Shown here: piece by piece, positions 16,284-23,755 of the stretch
Numbering within the stretch: position 1 is the stretch's first letter
Layout of the letters: each line of letters opens with the position of its first letter
Source: Stutzerimonas stutzeri
GTDB taxonomy: Bacteria > Pseudomonadota > Gammaproteobacteria > Pseudomonadales > Pseudomonadaceae
Direction: 5' to 3'
NCBI GenBank assembly: GCA_002387205.1
Contig: DGLA01000010.1
Span: 124,438 to 188,437 of the forward strand
Length of the DNA: 64,000 bases
The notes under the pieces: model-generated
What the model saw: only the letters and a program-made list of their open reading frames with translations
What the model was told of the DNA's origin: nothing
Database searches by the model: none
Position numbers and translations under genes: made by a program

Positions 16284-16367
16284 GTCTGAAAAGCCCAATT
16301 CTGCCAGCCTCCTGGCATAGGCAAGACCTACGCCCTTATTGGTGCCGGTAGCTAGCCTAGACACCAT
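16284..16367 (-). pseudogene. Short-chain dehydrogenase N-terminal relic
   Basis: From an ATG at 16367 the minus strand reads MVSRLATGTNKGVGLAYARR, then LAELGF. This is the TGxxxGxG cofactor motif and first helix of an SDR, after which homology ends. Only about 28 codons remain and they run into the end of the neighbouring gene. Confidence 0.6.
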
Positions 16368-16395
16368 GCGTATTCATCGGTCGTTGGGGGCTAAA

Positions 16396-16890
16396 TCAGG
16401 CGGTCTGCGCTACCGCATCCCTCTGAGCCCCTTTGACGTGGTGTTGAAGGACCCCTGCAAAACGCAGCGTGACTTCCCGCCGGGTGAAGCGCCATTCCCC
16501 ATCACTCCGCTCAAACTGATCGAGGTACTTGCCGGTGCAGATAGGCTGTAACGGGAAGTCATCGACCTGCTGATGAACCGTGTAGTAACTTGCCGAACTC
16601 GCCCTTTCACCGGACGGGTCCACGTCAATGAGCTGGTTGGTAATGGAGTGCCACGTACGCGGAGTGCCATCCCCATGGACCTGCAGACCCGCGTTGAAAA
16701 ACGCCAGCAGTCCTTCGACAGTCGATGCCTCGTTGCCTAGCACATGAATAACGGCATGTTTGAGAACGTCTGCCACGCCCTCAAAGTCACCGTTGTCGAG
16801 ACGATGGATATAGATGGCGTGGAGGCGATGGATCGCGCTTTCGGCATCCAGGCGTGCCACGAGATCCCGCTGGTTGGTGCTATCAGTCAT
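16396..16890 (-). CDS. SnoaL/NTF2-like fold protein
   Basis: A 164-residue protein of the SnoaL-like alpha+beta barrel family. An N-terminal helix (AESAIHRLHAIYIHRLDNGDFEG) is followed by a strand-rich cone, with FERSDGEWRFTRREVTLRF near the end. Such proteins act as small hydrolases, isomerases or lyases, or as unannotated partners in catabolic gene sets. No catalytic residues can be named. It is flanked by broken pieces of an SDR on both sides and stands near VOC and SDR genes. Confidence 0.75.
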   Translation of the reverse strand: MTDSTNQRDLVARLDAESAIHRLHAIYIHRLDNGDFEGVADVLKHAVIHVLGNEASTVEGLLAFFNAGLQVHGDGTPRTWHSITNQLIDVDPSGERASSASYYTVHQQVDDFPLQPICTGKYLDQFERSDGEWRFTRREVTLRFAGVLQHHVKGAQRDAVAQTA

Positions 16891-16927
16891 ATCAAATACT
16901 CCAAGGATAATGTCGGTAAACAGGATT

Positions 16928-17005
16928 CAATTCTGGGAAGCCCCCCCTCGGCGAATAGCTCGACGCGTTGATATGGCTGGCCGCATCGCTGGCCAAGAAC
17001 TACGC
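16928..17005 (-). pseudogene. Short-chain dehydrogenase C-terminal relic
   Basis: The minus strand closely resembles the last 25 or so codons of the intact SDR at 17605-18345 (its SDASSYINGAELFADGG end), but has a frameshift and substitutions. It lies directly upstream of the SnoaL gene and points to a second, now decayed, SDR copy here. Confidence 0.6.
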
Positions 17006-17035
17006 CCGTTAGGCACTCGATGTGGGCCCTGGCGC

Positions 17036-17446
17036 TCAAGTCGACAGCTGGCAAACAGCCTCCAGATTCACTCCGTCAGGGCCCAGTACATAGGCCGCGT
17101 AATAATCAGAGTGGTAACGGGGCCTGATCCCCGGCGCTCCGTTGTCCTTCCCGCCAGCGGCAATGGCAGCCGCATGGAATGCGTCGACCGCCTCATGACT
17201 CTGCGCGATCAACGCTATGTGCGCCCCGCAACTGGCGATAGCCGCGTGTTGCAGCCAGAGAAAAGGCTTACCTGCAGATCCGAACCCCAGGCGCCGAGGC
17301 TTCGATCGTGGAGGATCGGCATCAATGCTCATCATCAATGTGATCCCCAGCGGCTTAAGCGACTGCTCGTAGAAATCACGCGCCTGCGACATGTCCGACA
17401 CACTGATGCCCATGTGATCAATTGCCGACCCAGCAAACTCACTCAT
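17036..17446 (-). CDS. VOC-superfamily (glyoxalase-like) protein
   Basis: A 136-residue single VOC domain: DHMGISVSDMSQARDFYEQS at the start and YYAAYVLGPDGVNLEAVC at the end give the paired beta-alpha-beta pattern and a likely metal ligand set (His11, Glu near 130). Its ligand is unknown. It is paralogous to the VOC protein at 20115-20516, which shares the DNGAPG and YYAA-VL-PDG blocks. It is probably co-transcribed with the SDR upstream or from its own promoter in the 158-bp gap. Confidence 0.85.
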   Translation of the reverse strand: MSEFAGSAIDHMGISVSDMSQARDFYEQSLKPLGITLMMSIDADPPRSKPRRLGFGSAGKPFLWLQHAAIASCGAHIALIAQSHEAVDAFHAAAIAAGGKDNGAPGIRPRYHSDYYAAYVLGPDGVNLEAVCQLST

Positions 17447-17604
17447 CAGGTAACTCCTTAAGGCGCCGATTGTTCGGCAGATTCGTAAATTCGCTACCTA
17501 CAGCGAGCATCGCCGACAGCACGGCGCGGCCGTATTTAGGAGCAGGCTAGTTCTCCTAGGTTTTATGGAGATTAGCGAGGGGCAAAGCGGCTACTCCTAG
17601 CCGA

Positions 17605-18345
17605 TCAGACCTGGGAGGCGCCGCCGTCGGCGAACAGCTCGGCGCCGTTGATGTAACTCGACGCATCGCTCGCCAGGAAGAGCGCGGTCTGCCCGATCTC
17701 GTGCACCTGGCCGATCCTTCCGAGCGTGCTCTTCTCGTTGAACACATCGATCACCTGCTGAGCGTTTTCGCCAAGCACGTCGCGTAGGGACGGGGTGTCC
17801 ACTGGCCCCGGGCTGAGCAAGTTAATGCGTACGCCCGAGCCTTTGATGTCGAGAATCCAGCTCCTCACCATCGCGCGTAAGGCTGCCTTGGTGGCTCCGT
17901 AGACGCTCATGCCAGGCCCCGGATTGATCGAAGAAGTCGAGCCGATGATGACGACGCTGCTCCCCTCGCCCATCAACGGCAACGCCCCCTGCACGGTAAA
18001 CGTGGTGCCTTTGACATTGGTTGCGAACACCCGATCGAAACCCGCTTCAGTGATTGCCCCCAGAGGCTCGACTTCACCCATCCCGGCGTTGGCGATTAGC
18101 ACATCGATACGGCCGTGGACCGCTCTGATATGCGTAAACAGTTCGGCGAGGTCGGCAGGATTCGAGATATCGGTCCGCACGGCAGACGCATTCCCACCGA
18201 GGCGGCTCACGGCTTCGTCGAGCTGAGGCTGGCGACGCCCGGTGATGATCAGGTCGGCGCCCTGGCTGGCGAACGCTTCGGCGATCGCAAAGCCGAGGCC
18301 CGAAGAACCGCCAGTGACCAGCACAACCTTGTTTTTGAATTGCAT
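17605..18345 (-). CDS. Short-chain dehydrogenase/reductase
   Basis: A 246-residue classical SDR: VVLVTGGSSGLGFAIAEAF at residues 7-25, NAGMG near 84, catalytic Ser in STSSINPG, YGATKAALRA (Tyr/Lys), and the end INGAELFADGGASQV. The ATG at 18345 has GAGG 9 bases upstream and fits the family better than the extended frame. It faces a TetR regulator across 161 bp with three matched operators, so it is very likely that regulator's target. The substrate is unknown. Confidence 0.92.
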   Translation of the reverse strand: MQFKNKVVLVTGGSSGLGFAIAEAFASQGADLIITGRRQPQLDEAVSRLGGNASAVRTDISNPADLAELFTHIRAVHGRIDVLIANAGMGEVEPLGAITEAGFDRVFATNVKGTTFTVQGALPLMGEGSSVVIIGSTSSINPGPGMSVYGATKAALRAMVRSWILDIKGSGVRINLLSPGPVDTPSLRDVLGENAQQVIDVFNEKSTLGRIGQVHEIGQTALFLASDASSYINGAELFADGGASQV

Positions 18346-18369
18346 GAGAAATACCTCAACGAGTGAATA

Positions 18370-18385
18370 TGTAGCGAACACTACA
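18370..18385. promoter_or_regulatory. TetR operator copy 1
   Basis: TGTAGCGAACACTACA is an imperfect 16-bp palindrome, 24 bp upstream of the SDR start. It shares outer arms with copies 2 and 3. Confidence 0.75.
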
Positions 18386-18410
18386 TGGAGCCATGGTTAT
18401 CCGCAAACTA

Positions 18411-18426
18411 TTTAGCGATCACTAAA
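18411..18426. promoter_or_regulatory. TetR operator copy 2
   Basis: TTTAGCGATCACTAAA has the same TAGCGA core, with its centre 41 bp from that of copy 1 (about four helical turns). Confidence 0.75.
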
Positions 18427-18462
18427 TTCAATCGACCAGGCAAGAACGTATTTGAACTTGTA

Positions 18463-18478
18463 TGTAGCGATCGCTACA
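18463..18478. promoter_or_regulatory. TetR operator copy 3
   Basis: TGTAGCGATCGCTACA is a perfect 16-bp palindrome, 28 bp before the TetR start, with its centre 52 bp from that of copy 2 (about five turns). It is placed to autoregulate the TetR gene. Confidence 0.8.
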
Positions 18479-18506
18479 GTTGTCGTATCAACCTCGAGAG
18501 ACAGCC

Positions 18507-19154
18507 ATGAACGAAAAACCCAGGCAGCGCCGCCCCGCCTTCGACCGGGAGCGAGGTATAGCCATCGCACAGGCAATGTTTCATCAGCGTGGTTTCGACG
18601 CGGTCAGCCTGGCCGACCTGACCGAGGCCATGAACATCAAGCCGCCAAGCTTTTACGCCGCCTATGGCAGCAAGGCCGAGCTGTTCGAGCGCGCGATGCA
18701 TCGCTACGCCGGTGAAAACGCGCTCCCGATGGACAGATTGCTGGCACCGGATCGCCCTCCCGCAGAAGCGCTAACCTCTCTACTGGTTGCTGCTGCGCAG
18801 CAGTACGGGCGAGATAGCGCTTTGCGTGGCTGCCTGATCACCGAAGGCATGCGCGCGGACGATCCGGTCGCTCGAAACACGGCCGAGAAATTCGGCGACG
18901 CCGGAATCCAGGCGATCCGCCGCTACCTGGATCAGGTATGCCCGGACGCCGCGCAGGCGCTGGCTGACTACATGCTGATCACCCTGCGGGGGCTGTCTGC
19001 GGCAGCATGCAGTGGCATGTCCAGTGAGCGCCTGGTGGACGTGGCGCGGATTGCCGGCAGGCTGCTTGCCCATGAGCTCGAGGCAAGCGACAGTGCTGCG
19101 GATTCCGGAGCCACCGAGCATGGCCGCTACCCCGGCAGAATCAGCGATCAGTGA
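18507..19154 (+). CDS. TetR/AcrR-family regulator
   Basis: A 215-residue repressor. The N-terminal HTH is complete (GIAIAQAMFHQRGFDAVSLA, then DLTEAMNIKPPSFYAAYGSK), with a helical ligand domain after it and a TetR_C-like RDSALRGCLITEGM segment. It diverges from the SDR gene with three 16-bp palindromes between them, which strongly suggests joint control of both. The inducer is unknown. It overlaps the convergent dehydrogenase gene by 14 bp at its 3' end. Confidence 0.92.
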   Translation: MNEKPRQRRPAFDRERGIAIAQAMFHQRGFDAVSLADLTEAMNIKPPSFYAAYGSKAELFERAMHRYAGENALPMDRLLAPDRPPAEALTSLLVAAAQQYGRDSALRGCLITEGMRADDPVARNTAEKFGDAGIQAIRRYLDQVCPDAAQALADYMLITLRGLSAAACSGMSSERLVDVARIAGRLLAHELEASDSAADSGATEHGRYPGRISDQ

Positions 19155-20118
19155 TAGCCGTACCGGCGATGCTCTCGGCGAATCCGACGCCCAGCAGCTT
19201 TGCTGGCGTCTCGAAACCCGGCCGTCGTTCACCACTCATTACCCGGCGTGCCGCCTCTACTGCCGCAAGCGGCGTGTAGGTGTAGCCATTGACGGTTTCG
19301 ATCACTGAACGCGCGACAGTGCCGTCAGCGCCGGTCACCTCGGCCACTGCTCGGGCGCGATGAGCTTCACGTTGTTGCGCGTCCGGACCCTCGGGGACCT
19401 GTGAGAGGTTTCCTTCTGGGAAGGGTTCGCCGGAAAAATGCACAAACATTGAAATGTTGGGAATGCCGGTGGAGTGCCAGCCGGTGACCAGATCACCGAA
19501 GGACAGCGGCGCACACAGTTCCAGGCCATCGCCAAAATCGAAGTGTCGCGGTTGCGCATCGGGTGTTGCCACAAGCTGCCCGTCAATCCGTGCTAGGAGC
19601 CCCGCTCCAATGATCTCGCTGACGCTCATGGCGGAGCCACGCGACATGGAACCCGCGACCTGAAGTGCGATGCTAAGTGACTGCGGATCCTGCACACGGC
19701 GAGCGACATACACCGCGAGGCAGTCCGTCGGCACCACGTCCCAGCCAACGCCAGGCAGCAGCATGACACCCGACTCGGCCGCCTCACCGCCCAATCGCTC
19801 AGCCAACCGGTACACATTGATCTCGGCCGTGATATCCAGATAGTCGACGCCAGCCTTGATGCAGGCCCGCATCAAGGCATCGGCGGTCTGCACGAAGGGC
19901 CCGGCAAAGTTCACCAGTACGCCGATGCCCTCCAGGGATTCGGCTGTTCGGGCATCGGGCGTGAACACGCGATAAGGAACGTCCAACTGGGCAGCCAGCA
20001 CGCGCAGCTTGTCGTGGCTGCGCCCGGCAATGACGATTTCCAGTCCCTGCGCTACGGCATACTCGGCCGCCATGCGCCCCATGTAGCCGGTTGCGCCATA
20101 GATCATTAACGTCTTCAT
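19141..20118 (-). CDS. Saccharopine-dehydrogenase-like NAD(P)-binding protein
   Basis: A 325-residue protein with an N-terminal Rossmann motif (MIYGATGYMGRMAAEYA) and KAGVDYLDITAE near residue 90, as in saccharopine-dehydrogenase/trans-acting enoyl-reductase relatives. It probably reduces or oxidises a small carbonyl compound, but the substrate cannot be named. Its ATG overlaps the stop of the upstream VOC gene (ATGA), so the two are translationally coupled, and the SDR at 20536-21279 is upstream of both, giving an SDR-VOC-dehydrogenase operon. Confidence 0.78.
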   Translation of the reverse strand: MKTLMIYGATGYMGRMAAEYAVAQGLEIVIAGRSHDKLRVLAAQLDVPYRVFTPDARTAESLEGIGVLVNFAGPFVQTADALMRACIKAGVDYLDITAEINVYRLAERLGGEAAESGVMLLPGVGWDVVPTDCLAVYVARRVQDPQSLSIALQVAGSMSRGSAMSVSEIIGAGLLARIDGQLVATPDAQPRHFDFGDGLELCAPLSFGDLVTGWHSTGIPNISMFVHFSGEPFPEGNLSQVPEGPDAQQREAHRARAVAEVTGADGTVARSVIETVNGYTYTPLAAVEAARRVMSGERRPGFETPAKLLGVGFAESIAGTAITDR

Positions 20119-20516
20119 TGGACGTGCTGCCAGTTCTTGTAGACGAATTCCAGGCTGTACCCGTCAGGGTCCAGAACATTGGCCGCGTAGTAGTTCGGGT
20201 CGTAATGCAGCCGTGCGCCCGGTGCGCCGTTATCGACCGCGCCGTGGGCCAATGCGGCCGCATAGGCAGCTTCAGCCTGGGCTTTGCTGTCTGCGACAAA
20301 ACCGACATGCACAGCGCGCCCTTCAACGTCCCCCTCGCGCAACCAGAAAAACATCCGGCCATTGGCGCCGAATCCTTTCAGGTCCGGATGCCCAGGCGGG
20401 CCGTCCTTGCCGTCGTAGTCCAGGCGAGCAGTGATGCCGAGCGGCGCCAAGGCCGCCTCGTAGAAACGAATGGAGCGCTCGATCTCGCTCACAGACAGAA
20501 AAATATGATCCAGCAT
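20115..20516 (-). CDS. VOC-superfamily (glyoxalase-like) protein
   Basis: A 133-residue VOC domain starting MLDHIFLSVSEIERSIRFYE and ending YYAANVLDPDGYSLEFVYK, with probable metal ligands His4 and Glu near 125. It is a paralogue of the VOC protein at 17036-17446. The start at 20516 is chosen because the longer frame upstream runs through the SDR gene. AGGAGA lies upstream. It sits 19 bp after the SDR and overlaps the next gene by 4 bp. Confidence 0.87.
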   Translation of the reverse strand: MLDHIFLSVSEIERSIRFYEAALAPLGITARLDYDGKDGPPGHPDLKGFGANGRMFFWLREGDVEGRAVHVGFVADSKAQAEAAYAAALAHGAVDNGAPGARLHYDPNYYAANVLDPDGYSLEFVYKNWQHVQ

Positions 20517-20535
20517 GGCAACGTCTCCTAATCGT

Positions 20536-21279
20536 TCAGATGATGTAGCCGCCCGCGACTTCAATGGACTGGGCATTGATCCAAGCGCCCTCTTCCGACA
20601 ACAGCATGACGATGATCCGAGCCACATCTTCGGGCTCACCGACCCTGCCCAGCGCCGTTTGCGCGGCCAGCATCGCTTCGAACTCATCATTGAGCCCGCC
20701 GCCCAACTCGGTTCGAATCGCCCCTGGGGAAACCGCATTGGCCCGGATACGCCGATCACCGAACTCCTTGGCCATATAGCGCGTAAGCACTTCCAGCCCA
20801 CCCTTGAACGCCGCATAAGGCGCCACCCCGGCCGTGGCCACGCGTGTGGTGGCGCTGGTCAGGTTGACGATGCTGGCGTTTTCTTCCAGTAGCGGCAGCA
20901 ATGTCTGCGTCAGGAAGAAAGGACCTTTGAGATGAATATTGAACAGTCCATCGAACTGCGCCTCGCTGACCGAGGCCAACGGGTTGAACAGGCCGTAACC
21001 GGCGTTATTAACCAAACCTGCGAGGGTAGTCGTACCCCAGGTGTGATGGAGCGCAGCGAGGACCGCCTCCCGGAACGCCTCGAAACTTCCGACATCACCT
21101 ACGTCGAGCTTCAGCGCAACGGCCTCGCCGCCGGCTTGCTCGATGCGTCGCACCACCTCCTCGGCGGCGTCTGGATGGTGGTTGTAGGTGAGGATGACGC
21201 CCATGCCGCGCCGGGCGGCGTGTTCCGCTGCGCTGGCACCAATCCCTCGACTGCCTCCGGTAATGACGATAACGCCCAT
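20536..21279 (-). CDS. Short-chain dehydrogenase/reductase
   Basis: A 247-residue SDR: MGVIVITGGSRGIGASAAEH at the start, VNNAGYG near 90, SATTRVATAGVAPYAAFKGG (Ser, Tyr, Lys) and INAQSIEVAGGYII at the end. It resembles sugar or 3-oxoacyl reductases, but the substrate is unassigned. The ATG at 21279 follows AGGGAGCACGTC; an in-frame extension to 21402 overlaps the promoter gap. It is the first gene of the SDR-VOC-dehydrogenase operon and diverges from an AraC regulator. Confidence 0.9.
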   Translation of the reverse strand: MGVIVITGGSRGIGASAAEHAARRGMGVILTYNHHPDAAEEVVRRIEQAGGEAVALKLDVGDVGSFEAFREAVLAALHHTWGTTTLAGLVNNAGYGLFNPLASVSEAQFDGLFNIHLKGPFFLTQTLLPLLEENASIVNLTSATTRVATAGVAPYAAFKGGLEVLTRYMAKEFGDRRIRANAVSPGAIRTELGGGLNDEFEAMLAAQTALGRVGEPEDVARIIVMLLSEEGAWINAQSIEVAGGYII

Positions 21280-21407
21280 GACGTGCTCCCTGACTTTTGA
21301 ATGAGCCTCCACAGTAATGAGCATCGCCATGGCGAACGCAGCCGTTCCTACTCGAAACCTGCCTGTTTCTGCTTTTTGCTTGCGCTGCTCGCGCTTCGCC
21401 ATTCAGC

Positions 21408-22310
21408 ATGGCCGGCATGAACGATCAACTGAACGAACTCCGCATCCTCGCCGCCAAGGCCGAAAACCGCCGCACGGAGACGGGCATTCCTCGCGTCGCC
21501 ATGGTCCAGGGCAAGATTCCCGAACACATGCTGGCGGCGGTCTATGACCCGATGATCAACCTGATCCTGCAGGGCAGCAAAACCATGACCGTGGGCGATC
21601 GCACGCTGCGGTATGACCCGGCGACCTATTTCGTCATGTCCATCGAGCTGCCCGCAGTGGGCACGGTGCACCCTGCGGAATCAGGCGAGCCCTATCTGGC
21701 CATCAGCCTGACGCTTGACCCCGCTGTGTTATCCACCCTGCTGGCGGACCTGCCCAAACCCGTCGGGCATCATGAAAGCGACCCCGGTTTTTCAGTAGCT
21801 GCCGTTACGCCAGAGCTGATGGATGCCTGGGTGCGCATGTTGCGATTGATGGGCAACCCGGATGACATCGCAGCCCTCGCTCCAGCGTACGAACGCGAGA
21901 TTCTGTTTCGCGTGTTGCAAGGCCCCCATGGTTGGATGTTGCGGGAAATCGCAGCGCCGGATACCGCCATGGCTCGAGTAAATCTGGCCATTCAGTGGAT
22001 CCGCCGAGACTTTGCGGAGCCCATCAGGGTTGAAAGTCTGGCGCAAAAAGCGGCGATGAGCGTCTCGGCCTTTCACCGTCACTTCAAAGCGGTGACGACC
22101 TTGAGTCCGTTGCAATATCAAAAACGTGTGCGATTGCTTCAGGCGCGGATGCTCATGGTGGCCAGCGCCAGAAGCGTCACGGCCGCGGCATGCGAGGTGG
22201 GCTATGAAAGCCCCACACAGTTCAGCCGGGATTATGCGCGGGTGTTTGGCCTCCCTCCTGCCAGCGACGCACGAAGAATTCTCGGGGAAGCGAAGGCGTC
22301 CAGAAATTAA
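21408..22310 (+). CDS. AraC-family regulator with AraC_N domain
   Basis: A 300-residue protein. The N-terminal cupin-like domain (IPEHMLAAVYDPMINLILQG) belongs to the AraC_N group and the C-terminus has two HTH motifs (SLAQKAAMSVSAFHRHFK and AACEVGYESPTQFSRDYAR). It diverges from the SDR gene at 20536-21279, the likely target. A second in-frame ATG at 21417 is possible; neither has a strong ribosome-binding site. Confidence 0.9.
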   Translation: MAGMNDQLNELRILAAKAENRRTETGIPRVAMVQGKIPEHMLAAVYDPMINLILQGSKTMTVGDRTLRYDPATYFVMSIELPAVGTVHPAESGEPYLAISLTLDPAVLSTLLADLPKPVGHHESDPGFSVAAVTPELMDAWVRMLRLMGNPDDIAALAPAYEREILFRVLQGPHGWMLREIAAPDTAMARVNLAIQWIRRDFAEPIRVESLAQKAAMSVSAFHRHFKAVTTLSPLQYQKRVRLLQARMLMVASARSVTAAACEVGYESPTQFSRDYARVFGLPPASDARRILGEAKASRN

Positions 22311-22354
22311 CGGGTGGAAGGAGACGCGAAAAACTTCCTGAGGCTTTTGCCTAA

Positions 22355-22398
22355 ACGAACAGTGAAAGGCAGCAGTCGGCCAATAGCTGCCTGTTCGT
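22355..22398 (+). terminator. Bulged hairpin after the AraC gene
   Basis: ACGAACA (22355-22361) pairs with TGTTCGT (22392-22398), and inside it GGCAGC pairs with GCTGCC, with a six-base bulge on the left. It lies 45 bp past the AraC stop, at the boundary between catabolic and defence genes. No T tract follows. Confidence 0.45.
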
Positions 22399-22437
22399 AA
22401 CGGGGGAAAGCTTCCGGAAGGGGATGCCTGAACGCGT

Positions 22438-23565
22438 ATGCTTACGAACTCGCGCTGTAGGTACTACGACATGCCCTCAATTCATACCCTGAACGCTCGC
22501 GGCAACATTCTGCTCCCTGTAATGCGTGAGTGCTTTTCCCTCAGCGATGCACGTACCTTTGCTGAAATACAGAATTTTCATGGCGAGTGCGTCGGTATCC
22601 TTAAAGCCAAGGGGATCGACTACGCCTCGCTCAGGACAGCCCTGACCCCGCAACCAACAAAGCACGAGGCGGCGTTCCTTTTCGATACGGATCTTTGTGC
22701 CCGGAGCTTCGTGCCTGGAGTGGAGTGCGCCGAAGCGCTATTTAGCGCGCTGGATGCCCAAACGACCCAAAGCATCTTGGGTGGAGAGCTTTTCGGCTCA
22801 GGCGATCAGCTTGCGCGCAAGCTGCTGGATCCCGCAGTAGTCAGCATAAAACCGAGTTTCCGTCTGCCCGATACGTGCTTCGTCTTGTACGTGAACAACC
22901 TGTCCGAAGGTGCTATTGCTGCCGTCGACACCAAACTCCAGCAGCTTCCTGCCTACGTAGGCTACTTGCCGTGCACTTACTCAAGCGCAGCCAAAACCTT
23001 CACCTCGCTGAACCTGATGAATTATGTGATCAAGCATGGCGGTACAGTCATCATGGGGCACGAAGATGATCGACCGAACACGCAGGACTTTAAGCTCCAC
23101 CAGAATGACTACGTGAAACAGGGTTTCCGACTCAGGAGCATTCAGTCGATCTACTTCGGCACATTCCTCTCGTACAAGCCTGAACGCCTGCTGCTCGATG
23201 TCACCGACGACGACCTGGAGGTCGCGGTAAGGGCCATGTCGCCTGCTGTAGCACCGCTGGCAGAGTTCACGGTCCTCATTGAGGATGCCAAGTTCGAGAA
23301 GTACCTTCAGACCACGAAACTAGGAAAACTGCGAAAGGCCGGCTTGGCAGAACTGACCAAGGCCGAGCTTGAAACCGCAATCCGAAGCAAGCTGCGGATG
23401 AACTACCTGTACAACCTCGAGTGGGTGAGCCAACCGACCCATCAGCTCAGCAAATTCAACATCCTGCTTGAGTTCCCGCGAGTTGGCGGCCACCCGGAAC
23501 GTGTAGTTGTGGCCCTGGAGTACCGCCCGGTCGACCGCATCCTTCGCCTTGTCACCATTACCTGA
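22438..23565 (+). CDS. Unrecognised 375-residue protein upstream of the Gabija-like genes
   Basis: I do not recognise this protein. It has no signal peptide, membrane segment or standard nucleotide-binding motif. The central part is aromatic-rich (YVGYLPCTYSSAAKTFTSLN), followed by IMGHEDDRPN with an acidic pair that could bind metal, and a C-terminal strand-rich part ending VVVALEYRPVDRILRLVTIT. The start could be the ATG at 22438 or, 11 codons later, at 22471. Codon use looks less GC-biased than the flanking catabolic genes, like the two genes after it. It is 190 bp upstream of the nuclease gene on the same strand, so it may be a partner or an independent defence or cargo gene. Confidence 0.65.
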   Translation: MLTNSRCRYYDMPSIHTLNARGNILLPVMRECFSLSDARTFAEIQNFHGECVGILKAKGIDYASLRTALTPQPTKHEAAFLFDTDLCARSFVPGVECAEALFSALDAQTTQSILGGELFGSGDQLARKLLDPAVVSIKPSFRLPDTCFVLYVNNLSEGAIAAVDTKLQQLPAYVGYLPCTYSSAAKTFTSLNLMNYVIKHGGTVIMGHEDDRPNTQDFKLHQNDYVKQGFRLRSIQSIYFGTFLSYKPERLLLDVTDDDLEVAVRAMSPAVAPLAEFTVLIEDAKFEKYLQTTKLGKLRKAGLAELTKAELETAIRSKLRMNYLYNLEWVSQPTHQLSKFNILLEFPRVGGHPERVVVALEYRPVDRILRLVTIT

Positions 23566-23612
23566 CTACCCCAAGCCTTCAGAACATGGTCTTGCCTAAC
23601 CGCTGCTGGACT

Positions 23613-23633
23613 GACATTGCTCTTTTCAATGTC
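23613..23633 (+). terminator. Short hairpin between the unknown gene and the nuclease gene
   Basis: GACATTG and CAATGTC form a perfect 7-bp stem with a CTCTTTT loop, 47 bp after the upstream stop. It could terminate or attenuate transcription, implying a separate promoter for the nuclease-helicase pair. Confidence 0.4.
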
Positions 23634-23755
23634 GGGTGTCTTATGCTGCAGTTAGAGGGTAAAAAGGCAAATGCACCACCAAGGACGAGCTGTGGCGACT
23701 GTGACATGAGCAGAGCCCCCAGTTTCATATACGAAGTTATGGAGAACGTTGCTCG

